Assembly (NCBI GenBank): GCA_015179025.1
Contig: WHUX01000062.1
Coordinates: forward strand, 184,001-248,000
Direction: 5' to 3'
Length of the DNA: 64,000 bases
Source: Terfezia claveryi
Lineage: Eukaryota; Ascomycota; Pezizomycetes; Pezizales; Pezizaceae
The notes beneath the pieces were generated by a model. It worked only from the letters and a program-made list of their open reading frames with translations. It ran no database searches and was not told the origin of the DNA. This document shows, piece by piece, positions 13,700 through 26,089 of this stretch; within the stretch, counting starts at the first letter, position 1; each line of letters begins with the position of its first letter. Position numbers and translations under genes: made by a program.

Positions 13700-14095
13700 G
13701 ACCTGCTTTAGTTGCAGCTGGCAGCTTGTGGAGACATGAGAGTAGTGGAGTTGCTCAGGCTCGTCGAAGCTAAAACCGATCTTATGTTACTGCAGTGTGA
13801 CTCTGCTGATACAGCGCTGGAAATGAAGTCCTATAAGGGTGGGTAGGAGCTTGTTGTTATTGCAGCAGCTTCAGAGCATGGACATGGGGCTATTGTGGAG
13901 CTCCTGACAAATGAGGTTGCAGATCTGAATGTAGAGGCAGGGAATAGCAATGGAAGAACAGCACTGCAGGTGGTTGTGGAACATTGAAGTAAGACTATTG
14001 TGAAGCTGCTGATGGATAAAGGCGCGGATGAGAATACAGAGGGAGCGGAGCTGCAGGGAATGGGCATGAGGCTGTTGTGAAGCTTCTGATTATAT
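13700..14095 (+). pseudogene. Ankyrin-repeat protein relic
   Basis: Read on the plus strand, fragments of at least three ankyrin repeats can be recognised: QLAACGDMRVVELLRLVEA near 13716, AAASEHGHGAIVELL near 13861, and IVKLLMDKGADENTE near 13995, with GRTALQVVVEH between the last two. The consensus A-A-x-x-G-H-x-x-I-V-E-L-L and G-A-D are clear. In-frame stops (for example after GG near 13845 and after VEH near 13985) and shifts break the frame. No N-terminal effector domain of the NLR type could be traced upstream. It is most likely a decayed fragment of one of the large fungal ankyrin families. Confidence 0.7.
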
Positions 14096-15723
14096 AGATG
14101 AGGGTACGAATTGTGAATATAGGGTCTCTGGGAGTGAATACTTGCACCCGAGCAACTTTAGGAGTTGTGTTTGGATTACGTTAAATCCTTGCTTTTTATG
14201 AAATGTTGTCTTATTTGCACAGAAATATATTTTATAAAAATAATATACGGAGTGCATTTATTTCGTTAGTACCTTGATGTAGATTTAGCTCACCCAAAAT
14301 AAAGTCTGAATACCTATGTGGTAGGATTGACAAGATGAGGGTAACACCCCCTTCCCCAATACCGCAGTACAGTACATAGAAGTAAGATTGAATTCTAAGT
14401 CTGTAGTTTTATGTCTACTTTGTGCAGAAAATATGTCAAATGAGGGCGGAGGAATAGTTGGAATAATAATGGGCCAATCAGTCTCCCACGAGTCCCGCGC
14501 ACAAAGTACACAACATACATACATACGTATATGTTTCCAGGGAAGGTTGTTGGAATATGGTTAACCCTGCATCATTGCATCACGTACTGTATGTAGTTGT
14601 CAGGGATCAGGGGCCGTCTATTGAGAGGTACATATGACGGTTTATGTTTCATATGTCGTGCACAATACCTACATAGTGGGGTTAGAAAGCCCATAACTGC
14701 CTGCACTAACCCAATAAAATGAAGAAAAAAATAAAAATAAAAAATAAAAAATAGTTCAGTTGTAATATTCCTTATTTTATCGTCTCGCTTTTACCCCCCC
14801 CCTTACAGAAAATTTGCAGCGGTGGCTAATCCCGTGAGCTTTATCACCGCCTTTAAAACTATTCTCATGCTAACAGTGAGATCACTTTTTCTCCATAAAT
14901 TGGAATTTTTTTTTTTTTCTAAATGAAAGTAATTGTAAGGTGTCCAGTACACAATTTACAGCTTATTTTTTATCAGGTACATATAATTAGAATCAGGGCT
15001 GATATAACGATTAAATAGATTAAATACTGTCTGGCACATTCACCGTATGAAAGAGAGACCCACCTTCTAAATTGCTTTGACAGGTGGTAGCTCTTACCGC
15101 TAGTCTCATGCTATATGTTGGAATAAATGACTATAAAGAAAATATCCCCCTCAGTTTCAGCTGTGAGTTTGTGAATTCTAACGTGACGTCTGGCTTGAAA
15201 CGTTACCCTCATATCGCCACCCCAGCGGCTATCAAAAACCAGGACTTAACACATTATCCAAGCGCCACTCGACTAAGTGAAAAACAGAACTACATTACTT
15301 TATTAAGTCTTGTTACAATCTCAAACTATCTATCTCCTTCAACTTCCAAGCCTCTATCAATAAAGGTATGTATTAAGGTTAATATATCGACCCACCAACG
15401 AAGGCCCAACACCCATCACATCATGTCTCTTACTTTCCTTCCCCCACATACAATATCAACACATACCCAGCTATCTCCAATAGTTATCACTTCGGCCCCC
15501 TCAATGTCTCTCTACACTACTCCTCCTCTCCCTCCTTGACGTCAACCTCTCCTCATCGGAGTCACTGATCAATCCTTCGAGCTCAAACTGCTGTACATCA
15601 TCGACGACCTCAGCGGGCCTTGCATGCCCGTTTGGTCGGGTCCCTTCCCCGCCGACGGGCCGCTTGAGGGGGGGGGCGGGGTTTTTGGCGTAAATTGTAA
15701 TTAGGATGTTTACGACTGGGGGT
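14096..15723. other. Intergenic DNA, no gene recognised
   Basis: AT-rich sequence with A/T homopolymers near 14724-14752 and 14908-14920. A 151-codon open frame at 15084-15539 is low-complexity (Ser/Thr/Pro/Ile-rich) with no domain or homologue I recognise, so I do not call it a gene. A G-rich tract (15667-15680) lies just downstream of the Ytp1-like gene. Confidence 0.5.
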
Positions 15724-17455
15724 TCAGTTAGCGTACCATCTTTTATTTTTTCTTTTCTTTTTTGTATTTTTTTTTTCCGGGGGTGAGGATGAAGACGTAC
15801 ATAGGAACATGACTGAAGCTAAAGAGTATAAAACCAAAATATATGAAACGTGGTCGATGCCGATACTCGACACCAGGGCAATTTCTAAAACAGCTAGTTA
15901 GCTCCACGTATGACCGCCGAGGAGTTGGAGACTTACGTTCTTCATTCGCCGCCTGAAAAATAAATCCTGCGGCAAACAACAAGTACGGACTCAAATACTG
16001 CCAGCTGCTCACCTCCTCCAGTGCCAGATAACTCCTATCCCTACACACAAACGCAATCTCCACTACCCTCGCGAGTCCCGCCGCCATGAGGGTATACCCA
16101 AAAACGGTATGGACCGCCCCGGACAGCGGGCTATGCTGCGTATGCGCACTCATCGCATATCCCGTAAGAATAATCACAATTCCGGGGATAACGTTTCGCC
16201 TAGGTTGGCCATTATTGGACCAGGAGAGCCAGAGTCCCAGCATCCCAGTGGCCCACCAAACGATTCCCATGGAGGTGTGCTGAATGTCGTTGTGCTCCCA
16301 GTGCTGGCCCCACCGGTGCTCGGTGAAGGTGTTGATTATCCCCCAGCAGGTGATCACGAGGGAGTCCCAGAATTCTTGCGATTTGCCAGTGGACCGGAGC
16401 CAGCGTTGGCCTTGGAGGGTGAGCAAGATCATGATGGTGCCGTAGCCAATGAAGGAGCTGCCCATGATCTTGGGGGTTGGGAGGTTAGCATCGTGAATTG
16501 GATTTATCTTCAGTATCGCGGTATTCGACTTACGAAATGTGCAATACAGTTCCCTGTATGGCTGTCCCGGCAGAATCCGAGCCTAATCGAGATTATCATT
16601 GATCAGCAAAAATGCATATTTCACCCACAACCTATATACCGTGAAAACATATACGATAGCTGGAAACTTACGCCGTAATCCCCCCAAATAACATTTGCAC
16701 CCACGCCACGACAGGCATCACTTTCCCCAATACCCCATGCAATAGCACCACCTTCTTCCTCACCTTCCCATGAATCCCCTTCTCCATATGTAACTTGAGA
16801 TACACCCCCACCCCAATCTGCATCATCAGTAGCGACATCAGGGTCGACGCGAAGGACGCATGGATATTCTATAATGTAAAACCATGCTCTATTAGCAATT
16901 CCATCTTCATCATTTTTTCGTTTTTTGACCCACCGGAGCAAATTGCCTTCCTCCATGATTATGTCCCAAAAACCAACTCAAAATCGCAACCACCGCCCCA
17001 ACGACTTGTGTCGGCACATGCCACCGATTCTTCACAATCCCCAGAACCTAAATACCAAACAATCAACTCCCATGCCCCAAGAAACTCGACGCGCCCAATC
17101 CAAGCCTCTCCAAAACTCTAGAATCACGCAACATCAAATCTCTGTGCACACACATACCATTCCAATCGGGAATATTATTCCTGTACAACGTCAGCCTCCT
17201 ACCCAATCCCAATAACACCAGCACCAAATCCATGAAAATACAAGCTTTCTTGGAAGAATCACGGATTCAAAGCATACCAAAAGAAGCAATCATGCCCCCG
17301 ACATGTAACCACAGTATCGTATCCAACGGATCTGGGGAAATCACCGACCCCTCGGGGATATTCTGTTCATGGTGTTCGTGTGCGCGGGCGAAGCTCGGAC
17401 CTCTGGAGGCGACGATAGCTGTGAGCGCAGCTGCTATGTGTGTTGCTCGAGGCAT
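15724..17455 (-). CDS. YTP1: Ytp1-like multi-pass membrane protein
   Basis: Homologue of yeast Ytp1, an integral membrane protein of unknown molecular function. Seven exons: 17455-17278, 17180-17158 (only 23 nt), 17047-16934, 16868-16672, 16582-16534, 16468-15937, 15884-15724, giving 417 residues in frame. The N-terminus is a signal peptide ending near SFARAHEHH, then the family block SPDPLDTILWLHV and IFPIGMVLGIVKNRWHVP. A central part includes GHNHGGRQFAP, NIHASFASTLM and LKLHMEKGIHGK. The C-terminal Ytp1 domain has histidine-rich helices (EHRWGQHWEHNDIQHTSMG) separated by hydrophobic membrane segments; these histidines are conserved in the family and could bind metal, which is inference. 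The C-tail is Lys-rich. The gene appears fully intact although it lies among relics. Confidence 0.85.
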
Positions 17456-17660
17456 CTTGTCTTTTTACAGATTGTTTCCGATCGCCGTGATGCTTGGTAT
17501 TGAAGAGAATCTAATTGACCAGGGCACTATCAGAATCCTTCCTTCCTCTGCTGGAGTCGGTTCAAGCGGACAGGTTGGCGAGGGTATGGTGACAAGTAGT
17601 CTGGTTGGAAACCACACACACGTGCTCGGGATCAGCTGTTACAGCGATTGACCGGTCGGG

Positions 17661-17800
17661 CCGATGGGATGGACATTAGTCGATGGGATACGCTAAACTT
17701 ACATACAAATTATATCAGTGCGCGCCTTGACCTGAACTGTATTTTGGTTGACTACAACCAGCTTGGCCTAGGTATCTCATCGACCAGTCCATCCCATAGG
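17661..17800. repeat. Short inverted repeat pair, MITE-like
   Basis: Arms of about 30 bp at 17661-17692 and 17771-17800 are inverted near-copies of each other (ATGGGATGGAC then GTCGATG and GATA, with a two-base gap). They bracket about 80 bp of AT-rich DNA with no coding content. The size fits a miniature inverted-repeat element, but no target duplication is clear. A fragment GTCGATGGGATA recurs at 34216-34227. Confidence 0.45.
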
Positions 17801-18170
17801 CTTCAACAGAAGCCGCCGCAAAGTGCTCGGTACGCGGGAAAACTGGTGAATAAGACTCCTTGTCTGTATCTTTGCTCTTTCCTTTTTGTGGTAGGGGCGT
17901 TACTGTTGTGGGTAGATTAGCGTCCCTGACTCCTTATTCTAGAGTTACATATGATTCAGATACAGACAACCGTACAGTACTGATGTCATCCAGTATTATG
18001 GATCTTGGCATTGGCGTAGGGATATATGTCACGTGCAGAAGTTGGCGATGATCTATTAATCAACCCGATATATGGTATGGTTCGTTAAAATTAACATGAA
18101 CGTGGTGGCAAACATCATGTAGGTAAAGGGAGTATATTAAAAGCAACAAAGAAGATTTGATAGCATCAAA

Positions 18171-20627
18171 TCACAGCGCCCATTCGTCCTTGTCTTCCTC
18201 AGGCCCAATGAACGGCAGATCAATAGCCTTAACCGCAAACCCACCGCACAAAATGCTGCAACGCCACGAAGTTATTACTCCAATTCTTTCGATATATCAA
18301 GAATCTCAAGGCCAAATATACCATGTGTTAGCAATAAACTCATCTAGCTCTTCCACCGCCCTCCCCCCGCCTTCCGGACCCCATAGCCACCCTACTCGAG
18401 ATTCAATTTTGCAAGGTATGAATCCTCTTCTTCTTCTTCCCTGCACCAGCCTGTTTCAGAATCTGTGTAGTCAAGTAATCACTATGGTAGGCATGCTGGC
18501 ATGGGAAAACAAAGAACTGCCTTGACAAGGGCGGATATTGGCAACGGTAGATCGTTCACCGGGCTCAACAATGGCGTATCGTGTGTCGAGGGCAAAAATG
18601 TCATTTCGAATGTTCTCGGCAGGCTGCGCTGACTCGTCCATGTTTTTCTTAAGCATGTCAATGTGTCTGCTGTACTCTCCAATGCCGAACATATCTCCTC
18701 CTGAATTGCTGCGTTAGACTGTGACACATACAGTGTTATACTACCTTGAAGTCATCTATTACTACAAAATCAGGGAAGAATGGTATTAAATCTTCTATTT
18801 TGAGTAATTCACGCTGTTTCAGGAACTCGACGGCACTATGACGGGGGATTAGTCATAATTCACCACAAACTAGCAACTCACGTCTTGATTCCCTTCCTCT
18901 GTGAGATCACCTCTTTTGCAATAATAGCCAACCATAACCCCCGCGTCAACACAGGGTCCCCCTCAGGCCGATCAGCCACAATACTAGCCAATTCGACTTT
19001 TTTGTGTTTGAGGGCCAGTTCATCGGCTTGGTAATATTGCCACATAGACGAGTATATATGTACACAGCTTTGCACATGAGCATGTTGGATACAAAGCCTG
19101 AGCGCAAAAATCCGCATCGTATTGATTGCATGAGGTTCGAGGTATGACAGCAATGCTGTCTCGGCCACATATTGTAGATACCGAACAGCTTGGTTCTGTT
19201 GCAATTAGTAACTGTGAAAATGATGTTTGAAGGTTCCCTGAATTAATGGTATCATTGTGTTCTTATTATAATTCAGCATTGCTGGTATAAGATGTCGAGG
19301 TTTGAGATTAGACTGCCGCATCAGACTATTGACTGTATCCATCGGCGCCCCTGTTCCTGATATTCTGCCCTAACCTGACTTTGCTTGGATCTCACCGCCC
19401 ATATTTAGTTCCGCTTTTGTCGAGATAGTATCATCAACTGTGTTTAGTTTCGACATGAAAACTTCAATCAACCAACTCGCGATCATAATTCCTTGCGTGA
19501 TTTTCTACTACGTGGTCAGTAGGCCAAATTTATAGTGGTCAGATTCGAATATACCGACTTCTTGAGGGGCAGGCGAGTTTAGCAACAAGATATTTTCGGA
19601 GTGCGTCAGGTTCATTATTATCCTGGAATATCAAGCAAATCTCCTCAGGGGATCAGTATTATTCTACTAGAACTCCAGTTTATATGTACCTGGGCATATC
19701 TATAGACATCATCAAAGGACTTAACCGCCATCTTCAGCCTCCATATATCCTGTCTTAGTTTCCAGAATCTCGTATTGGACTCACTAGTAGAGACCCAATA
19801 TGTACTATTCCTTGGGTCCACACAAATCCCAAGAATTTTAGTACAATTATCCGACACATCCTCCTGGAATACGACACCGACATCTAGCTGACTACATGTA
19901 CGGTACTCCCATATAGTATAAAGATATGCCAGTGTGTGTGCGCAATTGAAGTAATCTCACCCTTCACATTGGGGAGCGCTGATTTCGTCAATAGCTTGGA
20001 GCCCGCAAATATTCTTGTCCCAAGATCTGATGTCGCAGAATGCGCATATACCCCCATTATCAGCTGTCCGTCCTGTACTTTTAACAACTGTTTCAGATAT
20101 CGCTCATCCCTTCTTATAAACTTGCTCCGATGCCTCTATTCATAGACCGTTCCGTCTGTGTCCCCAACAAAATTTCCTGAGTGGAGATGGTTGGTTGAGC
20201 GGGACTCCAAGCTACAGCTTCAGTAACCACTCCCTTCAGCCTATTTAGGTGCTTAGCTTTTGTAGCTCGAGAATGCAAATAGGAATTTCCCCGTGTATCG
20301 TAGTAATAAGCAAGTGACTTGCGGTAGAATCCAGGAAGATATTCCGTATTGTCCGAAACTCGTTCGCTTCCTTTGGGATGATCCACATTCATTTTCCCAC
20401 TCCTTTGCATCACCCAGACGGCAGGTGGGGGTACCATCCTTGCGGATGAAGGTCTATCGCTGTAATCGATTTGAAGCAACACCTAGGATTATGATATTAT
20501 TGGCGACCTGGACTGCTATAAAAGGTATTTGAAACTCGAGTCCCACACGCTCAAGATTGAAGATAGGTATATTTGCAGGGGTTGAGGCAACAAGTCCCCC
20601 GAGCCCATATGACGCATCGAATGCCAT
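18171..20627 (-). pseudogene. VPS18: Degenerate VPS18 (HOPS/CORVET subunit) copy
   Basis: Vps18 is a core subunit of the HOPS/CORVET vacuolar tethering complexes. Colinear pieces from N- to C-terminus lie on the minus strand: PIFNLERVGLEF and AVQVANNIIILGV near 20450-20627, RNIFLDSTASHLLITT and RLKGVVTEAVAW near 20190-20370, VDPRNSTYWV near 19800, ALRLCIQHAHVQSCVHIYSS near 19050-19120, IASIVADRPEGDP-like sequence near 18970, IEDLIPFFPDFVVIDDFK near 18745-18800, LDTRYAIVEPGER near 18540-18590, FFVFPCQHA near 18490, and the C-terminal FIGPEEDKDEWAL ending in a stop at 18171. Single-base frameshifts occur near 20458, 20290, 18690 and 18525. The first zinc-finger Cys after PGER is Ser. The locus is shorter than an intact gene of about 960 codons, so there are internal deletions. 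An intact copy is expected elsewhere. Confidence 0.8.
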
Positions 20628-23207
20628 AATTCCGGTGGATTGGGAGGTCCTGGCAATTCCGAGTTGACATTAACGTTCGCCGAGAGTCCTGCAATTGCTA
20701 TTGCCCCCGACCCGTAGGTAATCTGAAAACAATGCCAGCAACAATGTCAACGGTGTCGTCTGGCCACATATCACTGTTCAGTCTAGTTACTTAGAGCTTG
20801 GTGGCAATTCAAGTTACCATGCGAAAAAAGCAGGAGATCACTAACGAGACTAGAGATTACAACAGCTCAACATAACGTTCGTATTTTGATCCAGTTGGCG
20901 GCGCCTATATCGTTCCAATGAGGCCGCCAAGACCTTCTGCCAAGAGTGGCGGTTGTCCCAGGGCAACGACTGATATCCCCACAACAAACAATCTGGGGGC
21001 GTAACCTCATTGGTATACGAACACGATGTAATATCTGTAGTCTGGTTGGCACTAATATCTGGGTTGGCCTACAACACGGCGATCGGAGCTCCCAATGCAT
21101 TCAGCATGGAAGCGTAGTGTAACTAGGTAAAGTATCTGCTGCAAGGTTGAGTTCGTAAGCATATGCATGATTGGTTGGCCGGCTACCCGCATGAGCAAGT
21201 AGATTCCGTATGTACCTACCTACTCGAGGACTCGAGCAAGGTATGTTTAACTGGATTTCAAGAATTCAGGCTGTGCAGAGTATATTTTCCTTCAGGAACC
21301 TAACCCCAAGAACCAAAACTTTTGTATACCGCAAGGCATGTTCTCCCTCACTATATGAGGCTTCAGAAGCCCCAAAGACATTCCACATGTATTGTTGAGG
21401 GTAGTGGAGATCAAGGAATGGTACCCCATACCATATTTTCCTATTACTGATCCGAGACTCCGTGGCCCCTGTTCAATGCCTGCTCTGCGCTGTACTTGAC
21501 AATTCTGCCACTGACTTGTATTACCAGGTCCTTCATCTTTGAACAATAAATCTATCCCAGGCAATCATGGTATGTATCCAAGCTCCAGCATGCAAGTACA
21601 ATCATACTCCAGATGGGGTGAGAAAATTCCTGGGTGATGAATACCCTGTGCTTGGCTTGTATTGGACGAGCCATTCACATCACGCACATGCTGATCGCAT
21701 CGTTGACAATCGTAGATGCATGATTGAGGTAGTAGAGTACTTGGTATCCGAGTTCCCAGTTGACAGCCCTGTATTTTCAGCTCGCCAATGATACATGATG
21801 CCAAACAGCTGCCCTGTTCGACGCCAGATATGGAGGCTTAGGAGGTTCACCTGTAATTTAAGCACTCATGATCAGGCTATAGGATTGTTACATGATCCCG
21901 AGCAGCCTTTTATGTGTCGGGATATGTATCTGACGTAGGGTCTGTCTCGATTTCCCCGCCGCAAGGATGTACTGTATCTGCTTCCAGGAGTCCTCGGCTT
22001 TTGTAGATAAAGTGCAAACCCTAGTTAGCCAATGACCGCGAACGTACCCTGGAGCTAGTCGGAACCGTGTGCGGTATTATCTTTCTCCGTGTTTCAGGAG
22101 GACCAGGGCAGATACAAGAGGCTCACTTGCGCATGGAACGATGTGATTGCCATTCTCGACCGCAGCCAGATTCCGCCATCTGACGAGGCCAGACCATAAG
22201 TCGAACTCGCGCTGTGCCCCCAGCGGTGCTTAATGAGCCTTTTTACATGTAGGTAAACAGAGGGGGCTTCGTCCAAGGCATGCTGCAGCTGGTGAGCCCT
22301 CCACCCACAAAGTGGTATTGTTGGCGGAGACCGATGGTATGGCTGCGAGAAGTATGGCTGCACCTGCACTCTATTCGAGGCGCCCAGCGAGACAAGGGCT
22401 CGCCATGGGTCCAATGAACAAGCGTCAGCCTCCCACAACAAGGGACCGCAACATTCTGAAACCAGCTGTTGCTTCGAACGACCCCTCCAGCAAAATCAAA
22501 CAACCACACGCTCAAGTACCCCTCCGGCGCAACTTGTGCTAGCCAGTACCTCCTCGCTGGTACGTCGCTCGCCCCCGGCGTCCCCGCTGCCCCCCAGCTC
22601 GCCATCCTTGTGCTGTGCCAGACAGACAGACAGACACAAGACTGGGTGCCTGTTCTCGCCCATTGATATCGTTTCCTTTCTTTCTCTCCACCATCCGTGA
22701 ACTTATCCTCCGCTTTCCTGGTGCCTACTGCCCCGGGCTCTGAGAGTCACCCTATCCGACTCTGGCCCCTCTTTCTCACTCCCCCATTTATTTATTCATT
22801 CTCCGCCCCAGCACCCTCTGCACGCACTTTAGTCGCTGGGCTGCAGGGTGGTGCTTTACATTCAAATTGCTGTTGGAAGAGGGTTTTGTTGCCTGTGTCT
22901 TTGGACTGGTGTGGTTAGCCATAGGGGAAGGATTCAGGTCAATAGCACCAACCGATCTGCGGGAAAAGTTACAGCAATCGAATCAGCACAACCGGACAAA
23001 GAACACTTTTTGCTCTCCAACGAACTGGAATTAAATCTAAAAGCCCTCGTCGTTGGATTGTCACGTTAGGAGCTCACGGTTTTGTCTGCCCAATACGGGG
23101 CTGGGTTGGGCTCTTGCAACAATTATTACATTCTGAAAGAAGAACCTTTTCTTTAACGATTCCAATTTCGTTGGCCAGTCACTACTGGTTCGTGCTGGTT
23201 CACTACC
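20628..23207. other. Intergenic DNA and STE11 upstream region
   Basis: No gene is supported. Short open frames between 21.2 and 21.9 kb and around 22.1-22.6 kb on both strands overlap each other and match nothing I know. A GACA run lies at 22620-22636, and the stretch from about 22670 has the pyrimidine-rich character of a fungal promoter and 5' UTR ahead of STE11. Confidence 0.5.
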
Positions 23208-26089
23208 ATGGCACTTCTTGCTTCTAAAAGCCAGTATGCATCACAATCACACAGCTATCACCAGCCTCCATTTCCGTCGTCATCCTCAATGGCACCGACT
23301 GCACAAAGGTCATCGGATGACAATCTCATGTTAGGAGAGATTCGGTATATTTAATAAGAGACTCCTACCCAAAGAGCAGCAGGCTAATTAAGGATTCCTA
23401 TAGGTCATGGGATGAGAAGCGGGTCTCGGAATGGTTAAGAAGCATCAACTGTGGAAAATACAGCCACATATTTGAATGTATGGACTATGCCCAACGATAT
23501 GGCATTCCCACATGCTAATACCGGTGGCAATAGCAAACAACATCACGGGAGAGATGCTTCTAGAGTGTGATCACTCGGTGCTGAAGGAAATGGGAGTGAC
23601 GAAAGTTGGTGACAGAGTGCTCATTTTTGTTGCTGTTAAAGCTCTGCGCACCAAGGCCTATGGACCCAAGACCAGCAACAGGGTAATCACCACACTTCAA
23701 ATGCTTCACTTTGACGCTCCTCTAATTTTAACTTTCCCAGAACACCATTGCTTCCCTTGATCATTTGACCCATACATCTTATCGATCAACGGGGGAGCTT
23801 CCGTCGACTTCATACAAGGGGACTCCTACACAGTCAACACATATGGTGACGCCACCATCGAGTAGAAGCACGTCCCGGAAGCCGGAAAAGAACAGGCCAG
23901 CGTTGAGTAGTACAGTTTACACGGGGCCTGATAGCCCAACTGGTCCTGAGTACTCTAAGAACTATAGAGACTCCAGGAACATGGTGAGTCCGCCGCTAAA
24001 TTCGGGTTACTACAATAATATGCCTGGCTCAGCCACAATGGCAGCACGAACACCCAAGGCACCTCATGGATCAGTGGGGCGTATGGGACATAACCCTTCT
24101 CCTAGTCTGGATGGAGTTATGAGCTTGGAGAACGTTTGGCAGGTATGGAAAATTCCACATTTATGGTCATCCTTTGAGGCGGTTTTCCCGCTAACTATAA
24201 ATTAGACCTGTGTCAAGATGATTGGCGCCGAAGGCTCTACCAGGGTTGTATATTTGGTCGGAAGCAATACCGCTGAGGGAATTCTAAAGAGGGCGTTAAA
24301 AAAATTCAGTCTTCCTGAGAGTGATTGGTCAAATTATTGCATCTACACTGTGGAGGATAACTCAGTCATTCTACTTTCCGATACAGAACTCGTGCGGATA
24401 TGTTGCCACGACACTTCCAGGCCGGAGAGAGGGAGGTTGATTTTGAGAAGGAAGGGTTCTCCACCAACAGCTACTGAATTCCGAGTGGCTCAAGAAATTG
24501 CCCGAGAGCAAGCAGTCAACACGAATATGTCCACCAAATCTTCGAAGCTTGGAAAGCTCATTGGAGAATCTACTTCGGATCTTGTTTCCTCGGGGCAATC
24601 CCCGTCCCCGAAGAAGGAAACAGCGCCGCAGTCGAACGGCAAGCCACCGAAGAAACTAACTGCGTTCTTTGGGCAGCGTCCACCTAGTGAATTGATCAGC
24701 TCTAATCTTGCTGAGTACTTCCCAGGCCATGAAAGAGGTGTCCTGGAGGAGACTGTTAGGAATTCCATACGATACTCCAGGAGGATTAGTAAATATGCAA
24801 ATCGTTTGAGTGTTGCAACAACTAGGAGCTATGCCTCTAGCTTGAGTGATGCACCGCCAGTTCCCAGTGTCGCAGAGGCCTGGCTGAATGCTTCCGGTGC
24901 TGGCCCCCCACCCTTACCGTCAAATCGCTTCAGGCCAAAGTCACTTTTGCCTTCTGTTGCATATTCCGCAGATGATTTTGGACGTGACTCTCTGGACACA
25001 CTGCCGGAAGAGGGAACTCTCACCAGCAACCGCAAGTCTTACATGTCTTTCCAGAGTGGAATCTCTGACCGCGTTAGTGTGGTGGTCACTGATACAGATC
25101 CAGGCACTGACAGTTACCTGCATGATCAAAGCAATTTTACTACCCCAATGACAGAGGTAGACTCCATCGGCAGAGCATTCATGTGTCAGTACGGCGATGA
25201 CGATGACGATGACGATGGCGAGGCTGGCTTGGATTTTCTCCAGCCTATGGAAGGTCTGAAGTGGATCAAGGGTCAATTGATCGGAGCTGGTTCGTTTGGA
25301 AGTGTCTATCTTGCCCTCAATGCTTTGAGCGGTGAACTCATGGCCGTGAAGCAAGTGGAAACATCCGGTGGCAATGCAGCAGCTGAGGCTCGCAAAAAGA
25401 GCATGCTGGATGCTCTGGAGCGAGAGATTGACCTGTTGAAGGATTTGCAGCATCCCAATATTGTGCAATATCTTGCCTCCAGTAAGGAGGATGACCATCT
25501 TAACATTTTCTTAGAGTATGTTCCCGGAGGTTCAGTAGCAGCAATGCTGAACAGCTATGGTCCTTTACCTGAGCCGTTGATTCGAAACTTTGTCCGCCAA
25601 ATCCTTACAGGTCTCGCCTATCTCCATGACAAGGACATTATCCATAGAGATATCAAAGGTGCAAATATCCTCGTAGACAACAAAGGTGGTATTAAAATCT
25701 CCGATTTTGGTATTTCCAAAAAGGTTGAAACTGGGCTCCTCACTTCGGGTAACCACAGACCGTCACTCCAGGGATCTGTATTCTGGATGGCTCCAGAGGT
25801 TGTTAAGCAGACTTCTTACACGAGGAAAGCGGATATTTGGTCCTTAGGATGCTTGGTCGTGGAGATGTTCACGGGTACTCATCCTTACCCAGACTGCTCG
25901 CAGTTGCAGGCTATCTTCCAAATTGGGAGTAAGTTCGCTGCACCACAGATTCCCTCAAAGTCGACGGCGGAGGCAAAGGTTTTCTTGGGGAAGACATTTG
26001 AATTGGATCACAACTTGAGGCCGTCGGCGGCCGAGCTTTTGAGGAGTCCGTTCTTGCAGCCAATCGTGGGCGCAGGTACACAAGATTAA
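23208..26089 (+). CDS. STE11: Ste11-type MAP kinase kinase kinase
   Basis: MAPKKK of the fungal pheromone/invasive-growth cascade, upstream of Ste7 and Fus3/Kss1-type kinases, also acting in osmotic signalling in yeast. Five exons: 23208-23344, 23404-23477, 23534-23682, 23741-24142, 24206-26089, giving 881 residues in frame. Domain order: a SAM domain (about 48-122, WDEKRVSEWLRSINCGKYSH onward), a Ser/Pro-rich linker, a Ras-association-like domain (about 255-345), a long Ser-rich regulatory region, an Asp run (seven D, near 588), then the kinase domain (about 606-872). Catalytic features are visible: GAGSFGSVY glycine loop, MAVKQVE lysine, HRDIKGANIL catalytic loop, DFGISKK, and GSVFWMAPE activation-loop end. 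The start ATG is the first one before the SAM domain, and length agrees with homologues. Downstream genes are on the opposite strand. Confidence 0.95.

Noticed and set aside
16109..16678. 189-codon plus-strand frame across the Ytp1-like gene
   Set aside because: Lies antisense to well-supported membrane-domain exons and has no recognisable family.
18171..20627. Reading the VPS18 locus as a functional intron-rich gene
   Set aside because: Frameshifts fall within conserved blocks without donor/acceptor pairs, and parts of the protein are missing.
22094..22605. Overlapping minus-strand frames upstream of STE11
   Set aside because: Two frames overlap each other, composition is unlike the neighbouring proteins, no family recognised.
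1..23000. Repeat-induced point mutation as the cause of decay in the left island
   Set aside because: Differences visible between repeat copies and in VPS18 include indels and transversions; a C-to-T bias cannot be judged without a computed alignment of TpA/CpA ratios.
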